This document shows, piece after piece, positions 1 to 4,833 of a stretch of DNA of 7,803 nt (the stretch's first letter is position 1; each line of letters begins with the position of its first letter). A program made the position numbers and the translations under genes. Location of the stretch: positions 1-7,803 of the forward strand of contig JAKIWU010000062.1 in the NCBI GenBank assembly GCA_022749905.1, given 5' to 3'. The stretch comes from Thermoplasmata archaeon (GTDB lineage: Archaea; Thermoplasmatota; Thermoplasmata; Lutacidiplasmatales; UBA184). A model generated the notes under the pieces. That model was not told the DNA's origin. It made no database searches and saw only the letters and a list, made by a program, of their open reading frames with translations.

Positions 1-2
1 AC

Positions 3-134
3 CTCGGCCTGACCGTCACGAAGGAGGATCGGCATGAGATCCTCCTGGGGAGGCTCACGTGCCCCACCTGCAAGATCGACTATCCGATCGAGGACGGGAT
101 CCCGAATCTCCTCCCGCCGGATTCCCGCGACTAG
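3..134 (+). CDS. Trm112-like zinc-ribbon protein, C-terminal part (5' truncated)
   Basis: Reading from base 3 gives 43 residues with no stop before TAG at 132-134; the start lies off the left edge. The visible part contains LTCPTCKIDYPIEDGIPNLLPP. The CPxC knuckle followed by YPIEDGIPNLLP is the hallmark C-terminal half of the Trm112/YcaR (UPF0434) family, proteins of about 60 residues. The first zinc-binding cysteine pair would lie upstream and cannot be checked. In archaea and eukaryotes Trm112 is the small zinc-binding partner that stabilises and activates several SAM-dependent methyltransferases acting on tRNA, rRNA and release factor. That role is known for the family and is inferred here. 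The gene converges with the cyclase and shares its stop region: TAG on this strand overlaps the cyclase TAG by two bases within CTAG. Confidence 0.8.
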   Translation, partial: LGLTVTKEDRHEILLGRLTCPTCKIDYPIEDGIPNLLPPDSRD

Positions 135-763
135 GCCGATCGGAGAACGGCGCGCGCCGGTGCACCGTCGCCCTGGACGATCCGCAGCGGTAGGCACTCG
201 AGCTCGTACGGTCCCTCGGGGACCTCGGCGAGCCTCGTCCCCTCAAGGATGACGATCCCTTTTCCGAGAAGGGCACGGTGCACGGGGAAGGTCCCGGTGA
301 GATCCCGCTCGATCGAGAGCGCGTCGATCCCCACGAGACGGATCCCGCTGTCCACGAGGGCGGGAACGGCGTCCGGAGCGAGCGCGACATAGTGGGAGAA
401 GAACCGATCGTCGGACGCCCAACGCGCGGAGTTCGAGGTCCGAAAGAGAACGCGCTCTGTCCCCGGCGGAATCCGGGCGACATCACTGACCCCGACGACG
501 GGCGCGGAGTCCGGGACCCTGACAACCTGGCACGGACCATTCAGAAGCTCGAGATCGAGCTGGTCGACCGTACGTCCGCCCGCCACGAAATGCGCGGGGG
601 GATCGAGGTGCGTGCCGGTGTGGCTTCCCATCGTGAGGAGCGAGAGATTGTACGGGTCCCCGCGTTCGAGGGAGTGGACCGCCCGCACCCGGACTTCGGG
701 ATCTCCCCGGAAGACCGCCATGTCCGGTCGGATGGGCATCGAGATGTCGATGAGCCGCGCCAT
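131..763 (-). CDS. Cyclase / kynurenine formamidase-like metal-dependent hydrolase
   Basis: This is a 210-residue protein, the usual length for the family. The signature HTGTHLDPPAHF lies at residues 48-59. H48, H52 and D54 match the metal-ligand positions and H58 the catalytic histidine of the KynB/cyclase fold. H162 (FPVHRALL) and E174 (VILEGT) match the later ligands. GIDALSIE (145-152) and QGDGAPARAV near the C-terminus are also typical. Members hydrolyse N-formylkynurenine or related amides and lactones. No kynurenine-pathway gene is nearby, so the substrate is open and only a soluble cytoplasmic hydrolase can be claimed. The start was chosen at ATG 763-761 because a strong Shine-Dalgarno (GGGAGGGAGGT, 769-779) lies 5 nt upstream. 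An in-frame ATG at 811 would add 16 residues, has no such site, and would put the added codons over the Shine-Dalgarno. Confidence 0.88.
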   Translation of the reverse strand: MARLIDISMPIRPDMAVFRGDPEVRVRAVHSLERGDPYNLSLLTMGSHTGTHLDPPAHFVAGGRTVDQLDLELLNGPCQVVRVPDSAPVVGVSDVARIPPGTERVLFRTSNSARWASDDRFFSHYVALAPDAVPALVDSGIRLVGIDALSIERDLTGTFPVHRALLGKGIVILEGTRLAEVPEGPYELECLPLRIVQGDGAPARAVLRSA

Positions 764-768
764 GGCTG

Positions 769-779
769 ACCTCCCTCCC
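769..779 (-). promoter_or_regulatory. Strong Shine-Dalgarno fixing the cyclase start
   Basis: On the - strand the sequence reads GGGAGGGAGGT, followed by 5 nt and then ATG at 763. It is an extended match to the archaeal anti-SD and decides between the start at 763 and the longer reading from 811. Confidence 0.75.
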
Positions 780-811
780 GGGATCGGGCTAGGGGCTCCG
801 GAAGGCGCCAT

Positions 812-820
812 CCTTTAAGG
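812..820. promoter_or_regulatory. Candidate TATA-like box in the divergent cyclase / membrane-protein gap
   Basis: CCTTTAAGG is the only A/T-rich stretch in the 79-bp gap between the divergent genes (764-842) and is almost palindromic. Taken leftward, transcription about 27 nt away would begin near 790 and give the cyclase a leader of about 27 nt carrying its Shine-Dalgarno. Taken rightward it would start at or next to the GTG at 843, giving a nearly leaderless transcript. The leftward assignment fits better because both genes show Shine-Dalgarno-like sequences. This is an inference from position and composition only. Confidence 0.35.
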
Positions 821-842
821 TCCTCCGCCGAGGTGGAGCTTC

Positions 843-1559
843 GTGCTCTCGCTCTACGTTCCGGCGCTCATTGTCGCGTTCGTCATCACGGTCACCGAGA
901 TGACGGAGGTCGTCGCGATCGTCTTCGCCCTCGGCGCCGATCGCGGGACGGTGCGCCACGGGGCCATGGGCGCGGTGGCCGGCACCGCCGTGGTCGCCCT
1001 CGTGGCCCTCGCCTTTGGGGCGGTCATCCAGGCCGTCCCGGAGAACTTCTTTCTCGCGAGCGCGTCGATCGTGCTCTTCGCCTTCGGGATCTTTTTGTTT
1101 CGGAGCACGCTGAAGTCGTACCGGCGCGCGCGCACGGCCGCCGCCCCGGGGGCCGCGCCCGCCGCGGCTCCCGGGGGCCGTCACCTCCAATTCGCCGGAG
1201 GCTTCTCCGTCGGTGCCGTCGAGGCCATCGAGGCGGTGATCGTCCTTCTGGCCCTGTCCGCGGCGGGGTATGGGCCTTCCGCGCTGATCGGCGCGGTGGC
1301 GGGCGGTGCCATGCTCGTCGCTCTCGCCCTCGTCATCCACGAGCGGATCCGGCGGATCAAGGTCCCGACGCTCAAGCTCGCGGCGACCTCGATGCTGTTC
1401 ACCTTCGCGGTCTTCTGGGGCGGTGAAGCTCTCCGGCCGCACCCCTGGCCCTTCTCCGACCTCTTCCTCATCCCGCTCTTCGTGATCTCCCTCCTCGTCA
1501 TCCGGGGACTCCTCGAGCTCGTGCTCCCTCGGCGCGTTCCGCTCCAAGCGAACGGTTAA
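843..1559 (+). CDS. Polytopic membrane protein, COG4280-like, possible ion transporter
   Basis: The protein has 238 residues, is strongly hydrophobic and starts at GTG. The start is supported by GAGGTGG about 7 nt upstream and by the hydrophobic helix beginning at once (LSLYVPALIVAFVI). It has two similar halves. Each opens with a helix carrying paired acidic residues: TEMTEVVAIVFAL (E19, E22) and VEAIEAVIVLLAL (E127, E130). The halves are joined by an Ala/Pro/Gly linker (about 98-113) after a basic stretch (KSYRRAR). About six or seven membrane segments are likely. Repeated halves with ExxE/ExxD-type helices are seen in the LysE/GDT1-type cation-transporter superfamily, and the overall look resembles COG4280 uncharacterised membrane proteins. 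The assignment is by pattern memory, without a search. Substrate and direction are unknown. The gene lies 27 nt upstream of the signal peptidase and is probably co-transcribed with it. Confidence 0.7.
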   Translation: MLSLYVPALIVAFVITVTEMTEVVAIVFALGADRGTVRHGAMGAVAGTAVVALVALAFGAVIQAVPENFFLASASIVLFAFGIFLFRSTLKSYRRARTAAAPGAAPAAAPGGRHLQFAGGFSVGAVEAIEAVIVLLALSAAGYGPSALIGAVAGGAMLVALALVIHERIRRIKVPTLKLAATSMLFTFAVFWGGEALRPHPWPFSDLFLIPLFVISLLVIRGLLELVLPRRVPLQANG

Positions 1560-1586
1560 GGGCGCTCGCCCCCGAGCGGAACGACC

Positions 1587-2936
1587 ATGCGACGCCGGAG
1601 ATTCCCCGGCGGCGAGCCCGCGGACTTCGAGGACGACGAGGAAGAGCCCGAAGCCCAACCCCGCCGCCGTCGATCCCGCTCGCGCCGGACCCCCTCCAGC
1701 GTGCGCCCATGGTCTGCCTCCGCCAAGGCAGACCCACCCACCTCGGGGGAGGTGGAGGAAGGCGAGGAGGAGGAGGAGTACGGAGGATGGTTGCATCGGC
1801 CGCGGCTCCCGGTCTTCTTCCGCGCCCTCGACACCTGGTGGTTCGAACCGCTCGTCGCGCTCGCGGTCGTCGCCCTGCTGCTGGTCTCTCTGTTCGCCTA
1901 CACGCAGAACTGGCCCCCCGTCTACGTCGTGGTCTCGAGCAGCATGCAGCACGGGACCACCGACGAGCTCGGCCTCATCAACACAGGGGACTTCGTCCTC
2001 GCCGAGAAGCTCGGTCCGGGCCAGATCATCCCCTACCTCGCCGGGGTCGCGTCGAATTATCGTACGTACGGCGAATTCGGGGATGTGCTCCTCTACCATC
2101 CGAATGGGAGTCCCACCGGCCTTCCCGTGATCCACAGGGTCCTCGCCTACGTCGAGGCGAATCCGAACGGGAGCTACACGATCCCTGCGCTCGCTGGCCT
2201 GCCGTGCGGCTCGGCTTCCGGCGCGCTCTACCGCGCCTCGAGCGAGCCCGGGGGCTGCGGCTCCACCGCGCTCCGCGGGAGCCTTACGCTCCTCAACATC
2301 GGATGGAGACAGGCGACGGTGAACCTCACCCTCGCGACGCTCGGACCCCTTTCGGGCTTCTTGACGATGGGGGACAACAATCTCATCGCGGGCACGACGA
2401 CCGGCGTGCCGGACCAGCCGGCGATCTCCTCGCTCGTCGAGCCGGATTGGGTCATCGGAGCGGCGCGCGGGATGATCCCCTGGTTCGGCGCGCTCATCCT
2501 CCTCGTGAACGGGATGGCGGGGGAGGTGCCGAGCCAATCCTGGGAGTGGATGGGGATCACCCTCATCGGCCTCTTCCTGGCGGCGATCGGGACGCACTTC
2601 GCCCTGAGGGCGGAGGGGATCGAGGACGACCGCCGGAAGGCTCTGGAACGCGAGGAGGCCGGTGAGGACGAGGAGGACGAGGACGATTCCGAATCACGCT
2701 GGAGAGGCTTCCTTCGGCGGGGGCGGCCCGACGACGACGACGAGGACGCGGAGGACGACCTGGGGGGCCGTCGAGGCTCCGGACGCAGGTTCCTCGAGCG
2801 CCTGCGCCCCGCCCGCGCGTGGGGGCGGGAGCGATCCGGCGGACGGCCGCAGCCGAAGGTAGGTCGATCGGGACGCTCACGACTGCACCGTTCCGTGCGC
2901 CGATCGCGCGACCTCGACGACGAAGACGAGCTCTAG
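1587..2936 (+). CDS. Signal peptidase I, archaeal S26B (Sec11-like), with long charged tails
   Basis: This 449-residue protein contains a type I signal peptidase core, the membrane enzyme that removes Sec/Tat signal peptides outside the membrane. Residues 1-70 form a cytoplasmic tail of Arg-rich and Glu/Asp-rich blocks. A membrane helix spans about 88-106. Then come VVVSSSMQ (nucleophile S119), TGDFVLAEKL (133-142), VIHRV (H183) and FLTMGDNN (D263), with D276 in VPDQP as the probable second aspartate. This is the Ser/His/Asp arrangement of the archaeal and eukaryotic enzymes; the bacterial Lys is absent. A second helix lies at about 321-340, followed by roughly 105 residues of alternating acidic and Arg-rich blocks ending DDEDEL. 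The His-Asp interval of about 80 residues holds C207 and C224, a possible disulfide. Typical archaeal Sec11 proteins are much shorter, near 200 residues. The ATG start has only weak GAGCGGA upstream. A small GC inverted repeat (GGGCG/CGCCC, 1560-1571) sits between it and the preceding stop. Confidence 0.9.
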   Translation: MRRRRFPGGEPADFEDDEEEPEAQPRRRRSRSRRTPSSVRPWSASAKADPPTSGEVEEGEEEEEYGGWLHRPRLPVFFRALDTWWFEPLVALAVVALLLVSLFAYTQNWPPVYVVVSSSMQHGTTDELGLINTGDFVLAEKLGPGQIIPYLAGVASNYRTYGEFGDVLLYHPNGSPTGLPVIHRVLAYVEANPNGSYTIPALAGLPCGSASGALYRASSEPGGCGSTALRGSLTLLNIGWRQATVNLTLATLGPLSGFLTMGDNNLIAGTTTGVPDQPAISSLVEPDWVIGAARGMIPWFGALILLVNGMAGEVPSQSWEWMGITLIGLFLAAIGTHFALRAEGIEDDRRKALEREEAGEDEEDEDDSESRWRGFLRRGRPDDDDEDAEDDLGGRRGSGRRFLERLRPARAWGRERSGGRPQPKVGRSGRSRLHRSVRRSRDLDDEDEL

Positions 2937-3048
2937 AGAGCTCGACGGACCTCGAGGAGGGTGCTCCGCGCGGGCGCGCGCGCAGGATTGGAGGGCTCAG
3001 CGCGCTGCGGAGCCCTGGAGCCTTGGGGTCCTAGGAACTCGAGCTGTG
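2937..3048. other. Convergent intergenic region with a GC-rich hairpin
   Basis: This is the space between the stop of the signal peptidase and the terminator tract of the first pilin. An inverted repeat GGGCTC (2993-2998) / GAGCCC (3010-3015) encloses the palindrome AGCGCGCT. It could fold in the + transcript, but no T-tract follows, so calling it a terminator is weak. No gene is seen. Confidence 0.3.
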
Positions 3049-3068
3049 AAAAGGGAAAGGGGGAAGAG
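3049..3068 (-). terminator. Pyrimidine-rich terminator tract of pilin 1
   Basis: On the - strand, starting about 25 nt after the pilin stop, the sequence is a nearly unbroken C/T tract that includes CCCTTTCCCTTTT. Oligo-T-rich stretches without an essential hairpin are the usual archaeal terminators. A similar tract follows pilin 2, with the same GCCAACC just before it. Confidence 0.5.
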
Positions 3069-3094
3069 GTTGGCCCGGAGGTCGATGCTCGCCC

Positions 3095-3694
3095 TTACGG
3101 GATCGAGACCGCGACCGTGCCCGAGTACGAGCCAGTCCCGATGATCACCAGGGAGTACCCGGCGCTCGAGAGGCTGGTCGCAGGGGTCGCGCCGACCGTG
3201 ATCAGCGAGAGCTGGGCTCCGCTGCTGATCTGCGCCGAGAGCGAGAGCAGCGGACCCGCTGCACAAGCTCCGCCGCCCGAGGCGAGCGCCCACGAGCTCG
3301 AGGTGAACGTCCAGACGGCCATGTTGCAGCCGCTAACGTCGACCAGGGTCACCGTGTTGACCTTCGGATTCTGGTTGTTGCCCGAGCCGTCCTGCAGCTC
3401 GAACTTCATGCTGTTCGCCGTGACACCCGTGCTCGCCGTCTGGAAGGTGAACAGGTAGGTGTTACAGCTCATGCCACCGCAGGCCGCCGTGGTGGGCCCC
3501 GTGGGCTGCCCGACCGCGATGGCCGAGCCGATCGGCGTGTTCCCCGGTCCCCGTGTCAAGCCCGAGATGAGGACGTACAGCACGGCGGCGAGCACGACCG
3601 TGATCGCCACGAGGAGGATCGTCGCGATGATGGGCGACACCCCCCGCTTGCCGTTCTTTCTCCAGCGCGCGCTCCCACCGCCATTTGTCGTCAT
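3095..3694 (-). CDS. Archaeal type IV pilin-like protein, copy A
   Basis: This is a 199-residue secreted structural protein of the archaeal type IV pilin/archaellin class (Pilin_N/DUF1628-like N-terminus). A basic 18-residue leader ends NGKRG (14-18). It is followed by VSPIIATILL and an uncharged helix to about residue 44, then a GLTRGPGNTP hinge and a Ser/Thr/Gly-rich beta-type head. A class III prepilin peptidase would be expected to cut near G18; the helix then packs in the pilus core or anchors in the membrane. The head has four cysteines (C72, C77, C123, C144), all matched in copy B. The start at ATG 3694 was chosen because GAGGA lies 9 nt upstream and because it puts the KRG site at the same residue as in copy B. 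A TTG reading from 3733 adds 13 residues and is less likely. It carries its own promoter. No assembly genes are nearby, so its role in adhesion, motility or another surface function is unknown. Confidence 0.88.
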   Translation of the reverse strand: MTTNGGGSARWRKNGKRGVSPIIATILLVAITVVLAAVLYVLISGLTRGPGNTPIGSAIAVGQPTGPTTAACGGMSCNTYLFTFQTASTGVTANSMKFELQDGSGNNQNPKVNTVTLVDVSGCNMAVWTFTSSSWALASGGGACAAGPLLSLSAQISSGAQLSLITVGATPATSLSSAGYSLVIIGTGSYSGTVAVSIP

Positions 3695-3703
3695 TTCGTC
3701 TTT

Positions 3704-3720
3704 TCCTCGGGGGCTGCCCC
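3704..3720 (-). promoter_or_regulatory. Leader of pilin 1: G/C hairpin next to Shine-Dalgarno
   Basis: On the - strand GGGGCAGCCCCC (3720 to 3709) can pair GGGG with CCCC. It runs directly into the Shine-Dalgarno GAGGA (3708 to 3704), 9 nt before ATG. The leader of copy B has the same layout. An effect on ribosome access is possible but unproven. Confidence 0.4.
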
Positions 3721-3746
3721 GACGGGCATTCAAACGCCGCCCCCCC

Positions 3747-3756
3747 TTATATTAAT
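3747..3756 (-). promoter_or_regulatory. TATA box of pilin 1
   Basis: On the - strand the sequence reads ATTAATATAA, an A/T island in otherwise GC-rich DNA, centred 57 nt upstream of ATG. Transcription would start near 3724 and leave a leader of about 30 nt containing the Shine-Dalgarno. The copy B TATA box stands at the same distance. Confidence 0.7.
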
Positions 3757-3776
3757 GCTCGGTTCCCGCATTCGTC

Positions 3777-3822
3777 GATTGACGGTCCTCAATGCGACAC
3801 ATACTAGTGCGTATTGATGCCG
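3777..3822 (-). promoter_or_regulatory. Conserved upstream element of pilin 1 promoter (copy A)
   Basis: This aligns without gaps to 4697-4742 upstream of pilin 2 (offset 920), with about 30 of 46 bases identical by eye. The best-kept blocks in + strand reading are ATyGACGG (3778-3785) and CGTATyGAyG (3810-3819). It lies 25-70 bp upstream of the TATA box and contains ATAC/GTAT half-sites around ACTAGT. It is a candidate binding site for a pilin regulator; the factor is unknown. Confidence 0.5.
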
Positions 3823-3984
3823 ACGGGCGCTTTCACTCGGATTCTCAGAAATTCGACGAAGAAGGGCGGCCACGTTTGCGGCGAGGGGAGAGTACCCCGT
3901 GCTGCCTGGACGCCGTTCCGTTCGCGGAGGGAACGAGTGCGCGGTCACGCCGCGAGGTGGATTGCCATGAAGAACGGAGAATCT
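3823..3984. other. Gap between pilin units, no gene seen
   Basis: This lies within a 333-base space between the pilin 2 stop and the pilin 1 start. Beyond the promoter and terminator already listed, I see no convincing gene. A short inverted repeat CGTTCC (3914-3919) / GGAACG (3930-3935) surrounds CCG-TTCG-CGG, a possible UUCG-capped hairpin. A short + strand reading from ATG 3967 has GAGGTGG upstream but runs antisense into pilin 2 and resembles no family I know. Confidence 0.4.
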
Positions 3985-4004
3985 GAAGGGAGAGGGAGAA
4001 AGGG
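3985..4004 (-). terminator. Pyrimidine-rich terminator tract of pilin 2
   Basis: On the - strand a tract CCCTTTCTCCCTCTCCCTTC starts about 24 nt beyond the pilin 2 stop, preceded by GCCAA. It mirrors the tract after pilin 1 in position and composition, which supports a real 3' end. It is less T-rich than the copy A tract. Confidence 0.45.
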
Positions 4005-4027
4005 TTGGCTCAGGTTGCGACTCGTGC

Positions 4028-4612
4028 CTACGGGAGAGCCACGCCCACCGTGCCCGCGTACGACGCGGTCCCGATGAAGTTCAGTTGGTAGCCCTTCTGG
4101 TTGATCGCTGCCCCGGTCACCAGGACGAACTGGTCGCCCGAGGTGAGGCCGGTGCCCAGAGTGATCACGGGGTAGCCGCCCTGTCCGCACGCACCGCCCG
4201 ATCCGGTCGGTGCCGCGAGGAGGGTCCAGGCCGCGCCGTTGGTCGTGAGCTGAGCAATCTGGCATCCGCTCGCATCCTTCGCTGTCATGGTCCCGAAGGT
4301 CGTCGCGTTCCCGCCAGAGCCCACCAGCTGTGTCTTGATCGAGTTCAGGGTCACGGCCGAGCTCACCGTCGCGATGGTGATCGTGTACGTGCAGCTACCA
4401 GCCGAGCACGCTCCGACCTGCGCCGAGTTGAACGCGATCGCGCTCCCCAGCGGCGTGTTGCCCGGTCCCCGGGTGAGCCCCGAGATCAGGACGTAGAGCA
4501 CGGCGGCCAAGACCACCGTGATCGCCACCAGCAGGATCGTCGCGATGATGGGCGACACACCCCGCTTGCCGTTCGTTCGCCAGCGTCGTTCAATGCCGCT
4601 CCGCATCCTCAT
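4028..4612 (-). CDS. Archaeal type IV pilin-like protein, copy B
   Basis: This is a 194-residue paralogue of the pilin at 3095-3694. From N14 to A60 the two differ at one residue (I55 versus L55), including the predicted prepilin-peptidase site after KRG18, the VSPIIA helix start and the LTRGPGNTP hinge. After that the heads diverge strongly but keep the four cysteines (C69, C74, C117, C142), the (V/A)SGC and GGAC contexts and a closing block (GYxLxxIGTxSYxGTVxVxxP). It is probably exported and polymerised, or displayed, by pilus machinery encoded elsewhere. ATG 4612 has GGAGGA 8 nt upstream; a second ATG two codons later is spaced less well. The neighbouring signal peptidase is not expected to process it, because pilins use a dedicated aspartic prepilin peptidase. 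Which of the two pilins is dominant cannot be read from the sequence. Confidence 0.88.
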   Translation of the reverse strand: MRMRSGIERRWRTNGKRGVSPIIATILLVAITVVLAAVLYVLISGLTRGPGNTPLGSAIAFNSAQVGACSAGSCTYTITIATVSSAVTLNSIKTQLVGSGGNATTFGTMTAKDASGCQIAQLTTNGAAWTLLAAPTGSGGACGQGGYPVITLGTGLTSGDQFVLVTGAAINQKGYQLNFIGTASYAGTVGVALP

Positions 4613-4620
4613 CTCGGATT

Positions 4621-4640
4621 TCCTCCGGGGGGTTTTCCCC
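4621..4640 (-). promoter_or_regulatory. Leader of pilin 2: GGGG-AAAA-CCCC hairpin next to Shine-Dalgarno
   Basis: On the - strand GGGGAAAACCCC (4640 to 4629) can form a 4-bp G/C stem with an AAAA loop. It is followed after two bases by the Shine-Dalgarno GGAGGA (4626 to 4621). The same arrangement with a different loop lies ahead of pilin 1. Confidence 0.4.
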
Positions 4641-4666
4641 GACGAGAACTAAACGGTCGGGTTCGT

Positions 4667-4676
4667 GTATATCAAC
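4667..4676 (-). promoter_or_regulatory. TATA box of pilin 2
   Basis: On the - strand the sequence reads GTTGATATAC, centred about 58 nt upstream of ATG 4612. It sits at the position that aligns with the pilin 1 TATA box (offset 920). The predicted start is near 4643, leaving a leader of about 31 nt. Confidence 0.65.
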
Positions 4677-4696
4677 GTTCGCCAAGGTGAATCGAC

Positions 4697-4742
4697 AATC
4701 GACGGCTCACCATTCGGCACGTATCAATACGTATCGACGGCG
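4697..4742 (-). promoter_or_regulatory. Conserved upstream element of pilin 2 promoter (copy B)
   Basis: This is the ungapped counterpart of 3777-3822. It contains a direct repeat ACGTATC at 4719-4725 and 4729-4735, spaced exactly 10 bp (one helical turn), and an inverted CGTAT/ATACG pair (4720-4731). In copy A only the second half-site is well kept. The element also lies upstream of the divergent exporter gene, so a regulator bound here could affect both. Confidence 0.5.
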
Positions 4743-4798
4743 CGAACTCACGCCGGCGGGTCTCCCGCGCCCTGCAAGCGGCCGCCTTGGCGGGCAAC

Positions 4799-4806
4799 GG
4801 TTATGG
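4799..4806 (+). promoter_or_regulatory. Weak TATA-like site for a leaderless exporter transcript
   Basis: GGTTATGG is centred about 31 bp upstream of ATG 4834, the spacing expected if transcription begins at or near the start codon. No Shine-Dalgarno precedes that ATG, which fits a leaderless message. The match to a TATA consensus is poor. Confidence 0.25.
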
Positions 4807-4833
4807 CACGCCTTTCGGTCGCGCGGCCTTCCC

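Larger units (their letters stand above)
3049..3822 (-). repeat. Pilin transcription-unit duplication, copy A
   Basis: This unit comprises upstream element, TATA box, leader, pilin gene and pyrimidine tract. It corresponds in the same order to copy B at 3985-4742. Nucleotide similarity is high at the gene's 5' end (about 16 mismatches over roughly 127 bases by eye), moderate and ungapped in the promoter, and low across the pilin head. The end points are approximate and mark where similarity can still be followed. Confidence 0.65.
3985..4742 (-). repeat. Pilin transcription-unit duplication, copy B
   Basis: This is the partner of copy A at 3049-3822, with the same order of upstream element, TATA box, hairpin and Shine-Dalgarno leader, pilin gene, GGTTGGC motif (+ strand reading) and pyrimidine tract. 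The copies are in direct orientation and separated by about 160 bp. Boundaries are approximate. Confidence 0.65.

Noticed and set aside
789..2597. Open frame of about 600 codons on the - strand across the membrane protein and signal peptidase
   Set aside because: The translation is a monotonous Arg/Glu/Asp/Gly-rich sequence without domains, typical of the antisense frame of GC-rich genes. Both + strand genes have recognisable motifs.
3792..3986. 64-codon + strand frame in the gap between pilins
   Set aside because: It overlaps the conserved pilin upstream element, has no ribosome site and has low-complexity Arg/Asp content.
3967..4077. Short + strand reading MKNGESEGRG... with GAGGTGG upstream
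   Set aside because: It runs antisense through the pilin 2 terminator tract and 3' end, is only 36 residues and resembles nothing known; the upstream GAGGTGG is easily expected by chance in this composition.
1587..4612. Idea that the adjacent signal peptidase processes the pilins
   Set aside because: Pilins with a KRG|VSP-type leader are cut by aspartic prepilin peptidases on the inner side of the membrane, not by S26 peptidases; convergent adjacency alone is no evidence.
3049..4742. Tandem pilin copies as an insertion element or CRISPR-like repeat
   Set aside because: No transposase, terminal inverted repeats, target duplications or regularly spaced short repeats; the pattern fits gene duplication.
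4687..4833. 49-residue N-terminal extension of the MFS exporter
   Set aside because: Basic, non-hydrophobic, no Shine-Dalgarno, overlaps the pilin 2 upstream element; DHA2 proteins begin close to helix 1, as from ATG 4834.
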